Below, one piece after another: positions 45,486-53,936 of a stretch of 64,000 bases of DNA. Within the stretch, counting starts at the first letter, position 1, and each line of letters begins with the position of its first letter. The position numbers were made by a program, and so were the translations under genes. The notes below the pieces were generated by a model. The model was not told the DNA's origin and did no database searches. It worked only from the letters and a program-made list of their open reading frames with translations. The stretch comes from Oscillospiraceae bacterium (GTDB taxonomy: Bacteria; Bacillota; Clostridia; Monoglobales; Monoglobaceae), in the NCBI GenBank assembly GCA_015068605.1, contig SVKF01000003.1:79792-143791 (forward strand), given 5' to 3'.

Positions 45486-46868
45486 TTGAAAAATCAAGAA
45501 AAAACAATGGAAAAAATCGTTGCCCTTTGTAAAGGCAGAGGCTTCGTTTATCCGGGTTCCGAAATATACGGCGGATTGGCAAATACATGGGATTATGGCC
45601 CACTTGGTGTTGAGCTTAAGAACAATGTTAAAAGAGCTTGGTGGAAAAAGTTTATCCAGGAAAGCCCATACAATGTTGGGCTTGATGCCGCAATCTTAAT
45701 GAACCCTGAAACATGGGTGGCTTCCGGTCATGTGGGCGGATTTTCTGACCCGCTTATGGACTGTAAGGAATGTAAGGCGAGATTCCGTGCCGATAAGCTT
45801 ATTGAAGATGCTGCAGGGGTTAGCGCTGACGGTTGGTCTGACGAGAAAATGATGGAATATATCAAGGAAAATCAACTTCCTTGTCCTGAATGCGGAAAGC
45901 ATAATTTCACGGATATTAGAAAGTTTAACCTTATGTTTAAAACTTTCCAGGGCGTTACGGAGGACTCAAAGAACGAAATCTTCTTAAGACCTGAAACTGC
46001 ACAGGGTATCTTCGTTAACTTTAAAAATGTTCAGAGAACATCAAGAAAGAAAGTTCCGTTTGGTATCGGTCAGATTGGTAAGTCCTTCAGAAACGAAATA
46101 ACACCGGGTAACTTCACATTCAGAACCCGTGAGTTTGAACAGATGGAGCTTGAATTCTTCTGCAAGCCGGGCACAGACCTTGACTGGTTTATGTATTGGA
46201 AGGATTACTGCAAAAACTGGCTCTTGTCTTTGGGTGTTGCAGAAGAAAATATCAAGATGCGTGACCATGACCCTGAGGAATTGTCACATTACAGCAACGC
46301 AACAACAGATATTGAATTTATGTTCCCGTTTGGTTGGGGCGAGCTTTGGGGTATTGCTGACAGAACTGACTTTGACTTAACCCAGCATTCAAACCACAGC
46401 GGTGAGAAGATGGAATATAATGACCCTGAAACAAACGAGAAATACATTCCGTATTGCGTTGAGCCGTCTCTTGGCTGTGACCGTGTTACTCTTGCGTTTA
46501 TGGTTGAAGCCTATGACGAGGAAATTGTTGATGCAGAGAAGAATGATGTTAGAACAGTTATGCATTTCCACCCGGCACTCGCTCCTGTTAAGGCGGCAGT
46601 TCTTCCTCTTTCCAAAAAGCTTTCCGAGGGCGCAGGCAAGGTATACAGTATGCTTGCAGGAGAGTTTATGTGTGAATATGACGAGGCAGGAAGTATCGGT
46701 AAGCGTTACCGCCGTCAGGACGAGATTGGAACACCGTTCTGTATTACTTATGACTTTGATTCCGAAGAGGATAACATGGTAACCGTTCGTCACCGTGACT
46801 CTATGGAACAGGAAAGAGTTGCAATCGATGATTTGGTTGCATATATAAGCGAGAGAATTAAATTCTAA
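45486..46868 (+). CDS. glyQS: Glycyl-tRNA synthetase, alpha2 type
   Basis: 460 residues, class II synthetase. [23 protein letters not shown] at the N-terminus, class II motif 2 ([25 protein letters not shown]), motif 3 ([10 protein letters not shown]) and the C-terminal anticodon-binding domain. A CxxC-like insertion ([17 protein letters not shown]) is typical of the type. Start TTG 45486 is preferred: AAAGGGTG lies about 9 nt upstream and the predicted transcription start leaves no leader for ATG 45453. Followed by holB after 19 bp. Confidence 0.97.
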   Translation: MKNQEKTMEKIVALCKGRGFVYPGSEIYGGLANTWDYGPLGVELKNNVKRAWWKKFIQESPYNVGLDAAILMNPETWVASGHVGGFSDPLMDCKECKARFRADKLIEDAAGVSADGWSDEKMMEYIKENQLPCPECGKHNFTDIRKFNLMFKTFQGVTEDSKNEIFLRPETAQGIFVNFKNVQRTSRKKVPFGIGQIGKSFRNEITPGNFTFRTREFEQMELEFFCKPGTDLDWFMYWKDYCKNWLLSLGVAEENIKMRDHDPEELSHYSNATTDIEFMFPFGWGELWGIADRTDFDLTQHSNHSGEKMEYNDPETNEKYIPYCVEPSLGCDRVTLAFMVEAYDEEIVDAEKNDVRTVMHFHPALAPVKAAVLPLSKKLSEGAGKVYSMLAGEFMCEYDEAGSIGKRYRRQDEIGTPFCITYDFDSEEDNMVTVRHRDSMEQERVAIDDLVAYISERIKF

Positions 46869-46887
46869 AAATTTTATGGAGGTAAAT

Positions 46888-47913
46888 ATGGATTTTGATA
46901 AGATTTATGGCCATGACGGAATAAAATCCCTGCTTATAAATTCAGTTAAAGCCTCCAGAATAAATCATGCGTATATTTTTGAAGGGCAATCGGGCGTCGG
47001 ACGGTTATCTGCCGCCCTTGCCTTCTCAAAGGCAATTCTTTGCGAAAACAATCAGGAGGGAATGCCTTGCGGAGTGTGTAAAAGCTGTACTATGGCGGAG
47101 GCACTGTCCCACCCCGATATAAGAATCGTAAGCAATGAGCTTTATGATGAAAGCTCAACCTCAAAGGATATTTTGGTTGGAACTATCCGTGAAATGAAAA
47201 AGGAAATTTATATAAAGCCTTTTTATTCGGAGCGGAAAATTTATATCGTTCCAAAAGCGGAAACTATTAATGAAACAGCCCAGAACAGTCTTTTGAAGGT
47301 TTTTGAAGAGCCGCCGGATTACTGTACGGTTATCTTGATTACGGATAATATTAACGCATTTTTACCGACTATTTTATCCCGTGCGGTGGATATAAGATTT
47401 AATGCTTTAGAGAGAGAGACGGTTGAAAATTATCTTCGGGATAATTTTTCTGTATCGGAGGAGGTTGTGAGGACCAAATCCGCTATGAGTGACGGGAGTA
47501 TCGGTAATGCGATTTCCCTTATGAATGATGAAAAAGCGGATGGCGACAGAGGAGCTATTATAAATGAAATTTGTCGGTTGTCGTCGTCTTCGGGAAAAAA
47601 TCTTTATGATATTATAAATAAGCTTAAGGGGTTTTCGCAAAATCCCGAATTTATGATGAAAATAATAACAATGTGGTTCCGTGACTGCGTTTATTATGTG
47701 CAGGGCGGAGACATTGTTAATCTTGATAAAAAATATGAACTTGAAAAATTCTGTGGCAGTATGCAAAAAGATGCTCCGTTTCATCTTTTGGACATTGCTG
47801 TCCGTTACAGCAGATATATAAAACAAAGAGGCAGGTTTCCATTACTCATAAACTGTATGCTTCTGGAATGTTGGGAGGTTTTGTATGACAGAGATAATTG
47901 GAATAAGATTTAA
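46888..47913 (+). CDS. holB: DNA polymerase III delta-prime subunit (HolB)
   Basis: 341 residues. AAA+ clamp-loader fold: degenerate Walker A EGQSGVGRLSAALAFSKAI, the four-cysteine zinc module CGVCKSC, the sensor-1-containing block NSLLKVFEEPPDYCTVILITDN and LSRAVDIRF. ATG 46888 follows GGAGGT; ATG 46876 overlaps that site. It overlaps the yaaT start by 29 nt. holB-yaaT neighbourhood is conserved in Firmicutes. Confidence 0.93.
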   Translation: MDFDKIYGHDGIKSLLINSVKASRINHAYIFEGQSGVGRLSAALAFSKAILCENNQEGMPCGVCKSCTMAEALSHPDIRIVSNELYDESSTSKDILVGTIREMKKEIYIKPFYSERKIYIVPKAETINETAQNSLLKVFEEPPDYCTVILITDNINAFLPTILSRAVDIRFNALERETVENYLRDNFSVSEEVVRTKSAMSDGSIGNAISLMNDEKADGDRGAIINEICRLSSSSGKNLYDIINKLKGFSQNPEFMMKIITMWFRDCVYYVQGGDIVNLDKKYELEKFCGSMQKDAPFHLLDIAVRYSRYIKQRGRFPLLINCMLLECWEVLYDRDNWNKI

Positions 47914-48748
47914 TACCGCAGGAAAGATATATTATTTTGCTCCAAACGGGAAAAAAGCCGATGTGGGCATGGGGGTTATCGTTGAAACTGCAAGAGGTGT
48001 TGAATTCGGAACGGTTGCAATTGCAAATAAAATGGTGGACGAGAGCGAGGTTGTTCAGCCCCTTAAACCAATAACAAGAATTGCAACAAATGCTGACTAT
48101 AAACAGCTTGAAAAAAATAAGGAAAAGGAAAAGGAAGCCTATATTATTGCAAACGAGAAAATCGCAGAGCATAAATTGGGTATGCACCTTGTTAATACGG
48201 AATATACTTTTGACGGCAGTAAAATTCTCTTTTATTTTACTGCAGAGGGAAGAGTTGATTTCCGTGAACTTGTTAAGACTTTGGCAGGGATTTTTAAAAC
48301 AAGAATCGAGCTTCGCCAGATTGGGGTCCGAGATGAAGCCAAATCTTTAGGGGCGATAGGTATTTGCGGAAAGGCGTTGTGTTGTTCAACCTTTCTAAAC
48401 GATTTTCACCCCGTTTCCATAAAAATGGCGAAAGAACAAGGGCTCTCTTTGAATCCCACAAAGATTTCGGGGGTTTGCGGAAGACTTATGTGTTGCCTTG
48501 AATATGAACAAAATGTCTATGACGAAATGCTTAAGGTTGTTCCGCCAAAGGGCTCTTTGGTTGAGTGTGTTGACGGAAAGGGCGTTGTTATTGAGGTTGA
48601 AACCTTAAAGGCGAAGGTTAAGGTTAAATTCGGAAGTGATGACGATATGGTTATCAGACAGTATGATGCCAAGGATGTTAAGGTTTTGAAAAAGGGAAAA
48701 GCCCCGAAGGAAGAGGAAGAAATTCCGGAGGGTGTTCCGGAGGACTAA
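47885..48748 (+). CDS. yaaT: PSP1-domain protein YaaT (RicT)
   Basis: 287 residues. The PSP1 domain has GVRDEAKSLGAIGICGKALCCSTFL and GVCGRLMCCLEYE, with the cysteines that in Bacillus RicT help bind Fe-S clusters in the RicA-RicF-RicT complex controlling RNase Y and sporulation/competence. The C-terminal tail is acidic and low complexity. GGGAGG precedes ATG 47885. Translationally coupled to holB. Confidence 0.93.
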   Translation: MTEIIGIRFNTAGKIYYFAPNGKKADVGMGVIVETARGVEFGTVAIANKMVDESEVVQPLKPITRIATNADYKQLEKNKEKEKEAYIIANEKIAEHKLGMHLVNTEYTFDGSKILFYFTAEGRVDFRELVKTLAGIFKTRIELRQIGVRDEAKSLGAIGICGKALCCSTFLNDFHPVSIKMAKEQGLSLNPTKISGVCGRLMCCLEYEQNVYDEMLKVVPPKGSLVECVDGKGVVIEVETLKAKVKVKFGSDDDMVIRQYDAKDVKVLKKGKAPKEEEEIPEGVPED

Positions 48749-48751
48749 ATC

Positions 48752-49732
48752 GTGGGAAGAACATATAACGGTAAGGCGAAGCTTCTTTATCTTGCTAAAA
48801 TTCTTATTGAGGAAACTGACGAGCTTCATCCGCTTTCCACATCGGAAATACAGAAAAAGCTTGAAAAGTGCGGATTTTCCGTTGAGAGGAAGGCGCTTTA
48901 TGATGACCTTCAGACCCTTGAAGATTTCGGAATGGATGTGCAAAAGCTTAAAGCCAGAACAAATCTCTATTTTGTTGGGGTGAATAACTTTGAGCTCCCC
49001 GAGCTTAAGCTTTTGGTTGACAGCGTTCAGTCCTCTAAATTTATAACCGAAAAGAAGAGTGAGGAGCTTATTCGTAAGCTTGAAAAGCTGACCAGCAGGT
49101 ATAACGCAAGCCTTCTTCAAAGACAGGTCTTTGTTTCCGGCAGAGTTAAAACCTCCAATGAACAGATTTATTACAATGTTGATGCAATCCATGAGGCGAT
49201 TTCCAAAAATCGGAAGATTTGCTTTAAATATTTTGAGTGGACTGTGGATAAGAAGCAGGAATTTAAGAGAAACGGTGAGGAATATGTCCAGTCCCCCGTT
49301 GGGCTCTCTTTGGTGGATAATAATTATTATTTAATTGCTTACAGCAGTAAATATGACAAGATTATTCATTTCAGAGTGGACAAAATGAGCGGAATTCGTG
49401 TTTCGGAGGAAATGGCTGAAAAACCGGATGGAAAATTCGATATTGCGGAATATACCAATAAAACCTTTAATATGTTCGGCGGAAAGTCTGAAAGGATAGA
49501 GGTTTTGGTTCATAATAGTCTGATTGGGGTCATTGTGGACAGATTTGGCAAAGAGGTAAGCACGATTAAGGCTGACGATGAGCATTTTATTGCAGTTTTA
49601 AGCGTTAATGCAAGTCCGCAGTTTTATGGCTGGCTGCTCAGTCTTGGTGATAAAATAAAGGTCATTTCTCCTCAAAGAGTTGTTGATGAAGTGAAAAATT
49701 ATACAAAAACAATATTTGATATGTATAAATAA
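48752..49732 (+). CDS. WYL-domain transcriptional regulator
   Basis: 326 residues. N-terminal winged-helix (LYLAKILIEETDELHPLSTSEIQKKLEKCGFSVERKALYDDLQTLEDFG), a helical linker, then a WYL domain (NRKICFKYFEW, SPVGLSLVDNNYYLIAYS) and a C-terminal WCX extension. WYL regulators respond to nucleic acid or nucleotide ligands and often govern DNA damage or defence genes; none is adjacent here. Starts with GTG 48752 behind GGAGG, 3 bp after yaaT. Confidence 0.9.
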   Translation: MGRTYNGKAKLLYLAKILIEETDELHPLSTSEIQKKLEKCGFSVERKALYDDLQTLEDFGMDVQKLKARTNLYFVGVNNFELPELKLLVDSVQSSKFITEKKSEELIRKLEKLTSRYNASLLQRQVFVSGRVKTSNEQIYYNVDAIHEAISKNRKICFKYFEWTVDKKQEFKRNGEEYVQSPVGLSLVDNNYYLIAYSSKYDKIIHFRVDKMSGIRVSEEMAEKPDGKFDIAEYTNKTFNMFGGKSERIEVLVHNSLIGVIVDRFGKEVSTIKADDEHFIAVLSVNASPQFYGWLLSLGDKIKVISPQRVVDEVKNYTKTIFDMYK

Positions 49733-49770
49733 TGGGGAATGGCGTAAAATGCGCCGACCACAGAAAACAC

Positions 49771-49815
49771 AAAAAAAGTAGATACATGGTGGTTTTCCGT
49801 GTGCCTACTTTTTTC
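49771..49815. terminator. Bidirectional terminator
   Basis: AAAAAAAGTAG and CTACTTTTTT frame an inner ACATGG/CCGTGT stem between the convergent WYL and yhbY genes. Confidence 0.8.
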
Positions 49816-49867
49816 TTTTTACTACTTCAAATATGCGGGTGGATTTTCGTTGACCAGATGTAAAATT

Positions 49868-50152
49868 TTACAGTAATTTCGGGGAGTTTTCGCTCTCACG
49901 ATAGAGAACGAACTTGCGACCGATAACCTGAACACACTCTGCTCCGAGTATCTCTGTCATCTCGATTGACGCTTCTCTTGCAGTATAGGGTGCGGTTTCA
50001 AGAACGTGAATTTTAACCAGCGCATTTGCATCAAGAGCGTCGCTTATAGCGTTTATAAAATTATCGCTTATGCCGTCCTTACCAATTTGGTGGAGGGCGT
50101 TTATTTTGCTTCCCAGCCCTCTTAAATAGGCTCTTTGTTTGCTTGTTATCAT
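49868..50152 (-). CDS. yhbY: YhbY-type CRM-domain RNA-binding protein
   Basis: 94 residues, one CRM domain: SKQRAYLRGLGSKINALHQIGKDGIS with the conserved GxxG-like loop, then VKIHVLETAPYTA and VQVIGRKFVLYRES. Associated with 50S ribosome assembly. Starts 1 nt after the rsmA stop, so it is coupled to rsmA in a murC-rsmA-yhbY operon. Confidence 0.95.
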   Translation of the reverse strand: MITSKQRAYLRGLGSKINALHQIGKDGISDNFINAISDALDANALVKIHVLETAPYTAREASIEMTEILGAECVQVIGRKFVLYRESENSPKLL

Positions 50153-50153
50153 T

Positions 50154-51020
50154 TTATTTCTTCCTTTCTTCTATGTAATCGGTAATTTTTCCAAATTCTT
50201 CAAGGCTTAATCTTTCGCCCCGTATGTCAAGAGGCAACCCTGCAAATTCGATTGCTTTTGCGATTTCTTCTTTTTCAATGCTTATATAGGGGCTTTTTGA
50301 AAGTGCATTTAACAAAGTCTTTCGTCTTTGCCCGAATGCGGATTTAACTATCTCAAAGAAAAGCTTTTTGTTTTTAACATCAACAGCAGGCTTATCCAGA
50401 ACACGAAGGTTTATAACCGTTGAGGCAACCTTTGGTTGCGGCATAAAACAATGAGGCTCTGCGTGACAGACGATTTTCGGCTCGGTATAAAACTGAACGG
50501 CAACGGATAATGCGCCATAATCCTTTCCGCCGGGCTTTGCAACCATTCTTTCGGCAACCTCTTTCTGAATCATAACGGTCATGGAAAAAACACGGCTACA
50601 TTCTTCCAAAACCTTCATTATAATCGGGGTCGTTATATAATAGGGAAGATTTGCGCAAACGGCAACCTCCATATCCCCGAATTCCTCTTCTATAAGCTTA
50701 TTTAAATCTACCTGCATAACATCCTCGTTTATGACCTTGGTGTTTTTGAAGTCGTTTAGGGTATAGCCAAGCAGGGGCATCAGGCGTTTGTCAATCTCAA
50801 CGGCAACAGTCTTTTTGCTGTTTTGAGCAAGAGCTCGGGTGAGAGTTCCGGCACCGGGCCCAATTTCAAGAGCGCCTTTGCTCTCGTCAATTCCCGACCC
50901 TAAAATTATTTTATTTAATACATTTTCATCGATTAAAAAGTTTTGTCCGAGGCTTTTTGAAAAGGAAAACCCGTAAGCCCCGAGAACATTTTTAAGCTGA
51001 CTTGGATTTGTTAAATTCAT
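50154..51020 (-). CDS. rsmA: 16S rRNA dimethyladenosine transferase (RsmA/KsgA)
   Basis: 288 residues. SKSLGQNFLID, the SAM-binding ALEIGPGAGTLTRAL (motif I), and the catalytic NLPYYITTPII (motif IV, NLPY). It dimethylates A1518 and A1519 of 16S rRNA. Its ATG directly abuts the murC stop with AAGGAGAA inside the murC end. Confidence 0.97.
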   Translation of the reverse strand: MNLTNPSQLKNVLGAYGFSFSKSLGQNFLIDENVLNKIILGSGIDESKGALEIGPGAGTLTRALAQNSKKTVAVEIDKRLMPLLGYTLNDFKNTKVINEDVMQVDLNKLIEEEFGDMEVAVCANLPYYITTPIIMKVLEECSRVFSMTVMIQKEVAERMVAKPGGKDYGALSVAVQFYTEPKIVCHAEPHCFMPQPKVASTVINLRVLDKPAVDVKNKKLFFEIVKSAFGQRRKTLLNALSKSPYISIEKEEIAKAIEFAGLPLDIRGERLSLEEFGKITDYIEERKK

Positions 51021-52406
51021 TTATTTCTCCTTATTTGCGACAAGTGCTTTGCCGATTTTAAAGACATCCCCTGCCCCAACGGTCATAACAAGGTCGCCGG
51101 GCTGTGCATTTTTTCGGATATATCGCTCGATTGCGCCAAAATCATTCATATATACAGCCTTGTCAATTGCGGCGGCAAGGTCACAGCTATGCACCTTTCC
51201 GTCATATTTTTCTCTGGCAGAATAAACATCTGCTATAATCAGCTTATCCGCAAGAGGTAGAACATCAACAAATTCCTTGAAAAGGTTGTATGTTCTTGAG
51301 TAGGTATGTGGCTGGAAAATACACCATACATTGTTATAACCCTGCGCTTTTGCAGTTTTTAAAGTTGCTTCAATTTCCGTTGGGTGATGGGCATAATCGT
51401 CAATTACGGTAAAGCCGTCGGTTTCACCTAATTTTTCAAAACGTCTTTTCGTTCCCGTGAAGCTTTCAAGCCCCTCTTTTATAGCATTTTTGTCAATACC
51501 CAGACAATATGCCGCCGCAGTTGCCGCAAGTGCGTTAAGGACATTATGCTGCCCCGCAACCTGCATATCAACGGTTAAGAAGGGTTTGCCCTCGTGGAGA
51601 ATTTCAAAGGAATTTCCTCTGTTTTCGTTGGACTTTATGCAACTTGCCACAAAATCCGCAGATTTGTCATTTATCGCATATTTTTTCACAGATGTTTCGA
51701 TATTTTGCACAACGGAGACCGTGTGTTTATCGTCAGAACAAACAATAATGTTGCCAAGGGGTGAATTTAGTCTTGCAAATTTCCCAAAAGATGTTATAAT
51801 ATTAGATAGGTTACCAAAATAATCTAAATGGTCAGCCTCGATATTTGTGATTATTGACAAAAAAGGTCGAAAGTTTAAAAAGCTTTCCACATATTCGCAA
51901 GCTTCACAAACAAGGTAGTCAGTACTGCCGATTCTGTAGTTTCCGTTAATCTGCGGAAGCTCGCCTCCAACTAAAATAGTTGGGTCAAGATTTGCGGCAA
52001 GAATGATGAGAGAGAGCATGGATGTTGTTGTGGTTTTTCCGTGTGTTCCTGCGATTGCAAGAGGATAACGATACATTGTCATAAGCTGCCCCAAAAGTTC
52101 GGCACGCTCAAGACATGGAATTCCTTTTTCTTGTGCGCAGACAAGCTCCGGGTCATCCTTTGCGATTGCTGCTGTATAGCAAACGAGTTTTGGCGATTTT
52201 ATATTTTCGGCGCATTGTCCCTCATAGACAGTAACCCCAAGCTCTTCGAGCTTATCGGTCAGATTGGTTTTTGTTCTGTCAGAACCGCTTACTGTAAAGC
52301 CCAGGGATAAAAGCATATGGGCTATGGCGCTCATGCTTATGCCGCCGATTCCTATCATATGTATATGCGAATTGGGTGCTAAATTCTTGATATTGAATTC
52401 GTTCAT
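51021..52406 (-). CDS. murC: UDP-N-acetylmuramate-L-alanine ligase (MurC)
   Basis: 461 residues, ATP-dependent ligase adding L-Ala to UDP-MurNAc. HMIGIGGISMSAIAHMLL Rossmann-type N-domain, P-loop AGTHGKTTTTS, EACEYVESFLNF and DDYAHHPTEIEATL. ATG 52406 is chosen: GGAG is 7 nt upstream and the family N-terminus fits. The frame stays open upstream to 52517 through the conserved leader RNA. First gene of murC-rsmA-yhbY. Confidence 0.96.
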   Translation of the reverse strand: MNEFNIKNLAPNSHIHMIGIGGISMSAIAHMLLSLGFTVSGSDRTKTNLTDKLEELGVTVYEGQCAENIKSPKLVCYTAAIAKDDPELVCAQEKGIPCLERAELLGQLMTMYRYPLAIAGTHGKTTTTSMLSLIILAANLDPTILVGGELPQINGNYRIGSTDYLVCEACEYVESFLNFRPFLSIITNIEADHLDYFGNLSNIITSFGKFARLNSPLGNIIVCSDDKHTVSVVQNIETSVKKYAINDKSADFVASCIKSNENRGNSFEILHEGKPFLTVDMQVAGQHNVLNALAATAAAYCLGIDKNAIKEGLESFTGTKRRFEKLGETDGFTVIDDYAHHPTEIEATLKTAKAQGYNNVWCIFQPHTYSRTYNLFKEFVDVLPLADKLIIADVYSAREKYDGKVHSCDLAAAIDKAVYMNDFGAIERYIRKNAQPGDLVMTVGAGDVFKIGKALVANKEK

Positions 52407-52489
52407 AATAATCTCCATTCCGCCGCTCTGCATCGGCATAAATAATAATGAGTTTTCTCTTATCTGCAGAGCAGGGAATGATAAGAGAT
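52407..52489 (-). ncRNA. Kissing-loop leader RNA, copy 3 (upstream of murC)
   Basis: Minus strand: P1 arms at 52487-52480 and 52464-52457 (CTCTTATC/GATAAGAG), with a 15-nt loop. P2 arms at 52437-52434 and 52425-52422 (GCCG/CGGC), loop ATGCAGAG. Kissing pairs are CTCTGCA with TGCAGAG, seven Watson-Crick pairs, the best of the three copies. The 5' edge TAATCTC is complementary to GAGATTA at the ribosome site. Confidence 0.68.
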
Positions 52490-52710
52490 TAATTCGTCCG
52501 TATGCATTTCCGAGCATAAATGCGAGGGGAAGTTTGCACGGACAATAAAATCCGCCGAAGGCTTAACGGGAAAGGAAATTTTGCGTTAAGCGCTCCTTGG
52601 AAAAAATTTGCTTATATATTCAGTATATCACAAAGAAAGATAAATATCAATATTTTTAAAAGGGAAAAGAATTAAATTTTACATATTACCAATTAAAGGA
52701 GGCTCCTCTA
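52490..52710. other. murC-spoVG divergent region
   Basis: Holds the distal part of the murC leader, with GTCCGT/ACGGAC (about 52497-52544) enclosing GCATTT/AAATGC, and a CTTAACG/CGTTAAG palindrome (52562-52590). The AAAGGAGG site of spoVG is at 52697-52704. I could not assign a clear promoter in either direction. Confidence 0.45.
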
Positions 52711-52995
52711 ATGACTATTACAGACATTAAAGTGAGAAAAATCAACGCTAAAGGAAGAATGAAGGCAGTTGTTTCTGTTACATTCGATGATGCTTTTGTT
52801 GTTCATGACATTAAGGTTATCGAAGGTCAGGAAAAGCTTTTTATTGCAATGCCAAGCATTAAGACTCCTGACGGCGAATTTAAGGACATCGCTCATCCTA
52901 TTAACAGCGAGATGAGAGAGATGCTTCAGACTGCAATCCTCGATAAATATGAGGAAATTAAAGCAGAGACACCTGAAGAAGAAACAGAAATTTAA
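52711..52995 (+). CDS. spoVG: Septation/sporulation regulator SpoVG
   Basis: 94 residues, usual length. [36 protein letters not shown] and [22 protein letters not shown] are diagnostic. A small nucleic-acid-binding protein that affects septation, sporulation and envelope genes in Firmicutes. Strong ribosome site AAAGGAGG. Divergent from murC; followed by two hairpins. Confidence 0.97.
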   Translation: MTITDIKVRKINAKGRMKAVVSVTFDDAFVVHDIKVIEGQEKLFIAMPSIKTPDGEFKDIAHPINSEMREMLQTAILDKYEEIKAETPEEETEI

Positions 52996-53031
52996 GAAAG
53001 ACATTATAGATATGGGATAATCCCTTCACAT

Positions 53032-53058
53032 AAAGGACAAAAGATACTGTTGTCCTTT
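53032..53058 (+). terminator. Terminator of spoVG
   Basis: AAAGGACAA and TTGTCCTTT arms, 9 bp. Confidence 0.65.
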
Positions 53059-53082
53059 ATTTCTGTTGTAAAAACTAAAAGT

Positions 53083-53123
53083 GGCGGTGTTTAAAAAGTC
53101 TTTTTGACTTTTTAAACACCGCC
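53083..53123. terminator. Long palindrome, second terminator after spoVG
   Basis: Perfect 18-bp arms GGCGGTGTTTAAAAAGTC and complement with TTTTT loop. Same family as the groEL terminator. Confidence 0.7.
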
Positions 53124-53195
53124 TTTGTCTTAAGGGGGTTCAAATAGCACCCTTGATACTATTTTGGAGTTAGGGGGTGCAGAACATTCTGGAAA

Positions 53196-53443
53196 TCAAT
53201 AATTCTTTGCCGTATAAAGGCTCATTGCGGCATTTTTATCACACAAATCATTCCATGTATATGTCTTTTTGTACAATTTGTATTTTTCCATACATTAATT
53301 TGCTTTGCGGCAGAAAATTCGCAATAAGCCGAAGAAGATAATGATGGATAATTTGCAGCTGAAACATTTACACTAAAAATTGTTGATAACATTAAAACTA
53401 ATGTTAAGATTAAAGAAATTTTTCTTTTCATAGTTATTTTCAT
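53196..53443 (-). pseudogene. Small secreted protein gene with a probable frameshift
   Basis: The frame from ATG 53443 encodes a signal peptide (KISLILTLVLMLSTIFSVNVSAA) and a mature start NYPSLSSSAYCEFSAAKQINVWKN. It then runs off into HIHGMICVIKMPQ and stops at 53222. One extra A in the A5 run at 53266-53270 would restore a better continuation, TYTWNDLCDKNAAMSLYTAKNY, ending at 53196. I infer a 1-nt deletion or a sequencing error. Function unknown. Confidence 0.6.
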
Positions 53444-53533
53444 TTCGATAATAAAATTTTAGCGCAATTTTTAATTAGCACCAACGAAAACGAGCCCCCG
53501 AAAATCTTCGTAATTTATTTGCAAAATAAAAAA

Positions 53534-53626
53534 TGCGCCAACCGAAGTCGACGCAGAAAAAACGCAAACTCCGATTGTCGCTAAACTAACCATATATATA
53601 ATACCACATTTTTTACAATTTATCAA
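53534..53626 (-). repeat. Decayed copy of the promoter-attenuator repeat
   Basis: Minus strand: TTGATA-17 bp-TATTAT (53626-53598), then the GCGACAATC/GGAGTTTGCGTTTTTT block and the tetraloop hairpin with arms TGCGTCGAC and GTTGGCGCA, loop TTCG (53555-53534), and T6. The internal segments 1 and 2 of units B and C are missing. It lies upstream of the frameshifted secreted-protein gene. Confidence 0.65.
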
Positions 53627-53660
53627 TAGTTTTTTAGAACTTCAGCAAAATAAATAAAAA

Positions 53661-53678
53661 CCGCCACTTTTGTGACGG
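53661..53678 (-). terminator. Terminator hairpin
   Basis: Minus strand CCGTCAC and GTGGCGG with AAAA loop, then TTTTTATTT. Downstream of the truncated four-helix-bundle gene. Confidence 0.7.
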
Positions 53679-53723
53679 CGTAAAAAGTTATTTTTTGATG
53701 TTTCGGAGTTTTGTTTGGCGGTG

Positions 53724-53891
53724 TTAATGGAGGGAATGAGCGTATTTTGCTTCTCTGATATTAGCACCTATACTTGTGGCGCTTCTTTCTAATTGGTTAG
53801 TAATGGAATAATGACCTTTGATTCCATCGCATAATTTCAAGATTTCGACTGCAAAATTTATGGATAAATCCGCTAATTTGTTTTCTGCCAT
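53724..53891 (-). pseudogene. Truncated four-helix-bundle (S23-type) protein gene
   Basis: A 55-codon frame: MAENKLADLSINFAVEILKL, then CDGIKGHYSITNQLERSATS, then IGANIREAKYAHSLH. This is the N-terminal half of the bacterial four-helix-bundle family found in 23S intervening sequences and as chromosomal singles (about 115-120 residues). It stops just after the IGANIREA motif, where the family normally continues with two more helices. Start ATG 53891 with AAGAGATG upstream. Probably a fragment. Confidence 0.75.
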
Positions 53892-53936
53892 TCAAAACAT
53901 CTCTTTACAGCATTATATAACAACTTCAAAATAATT

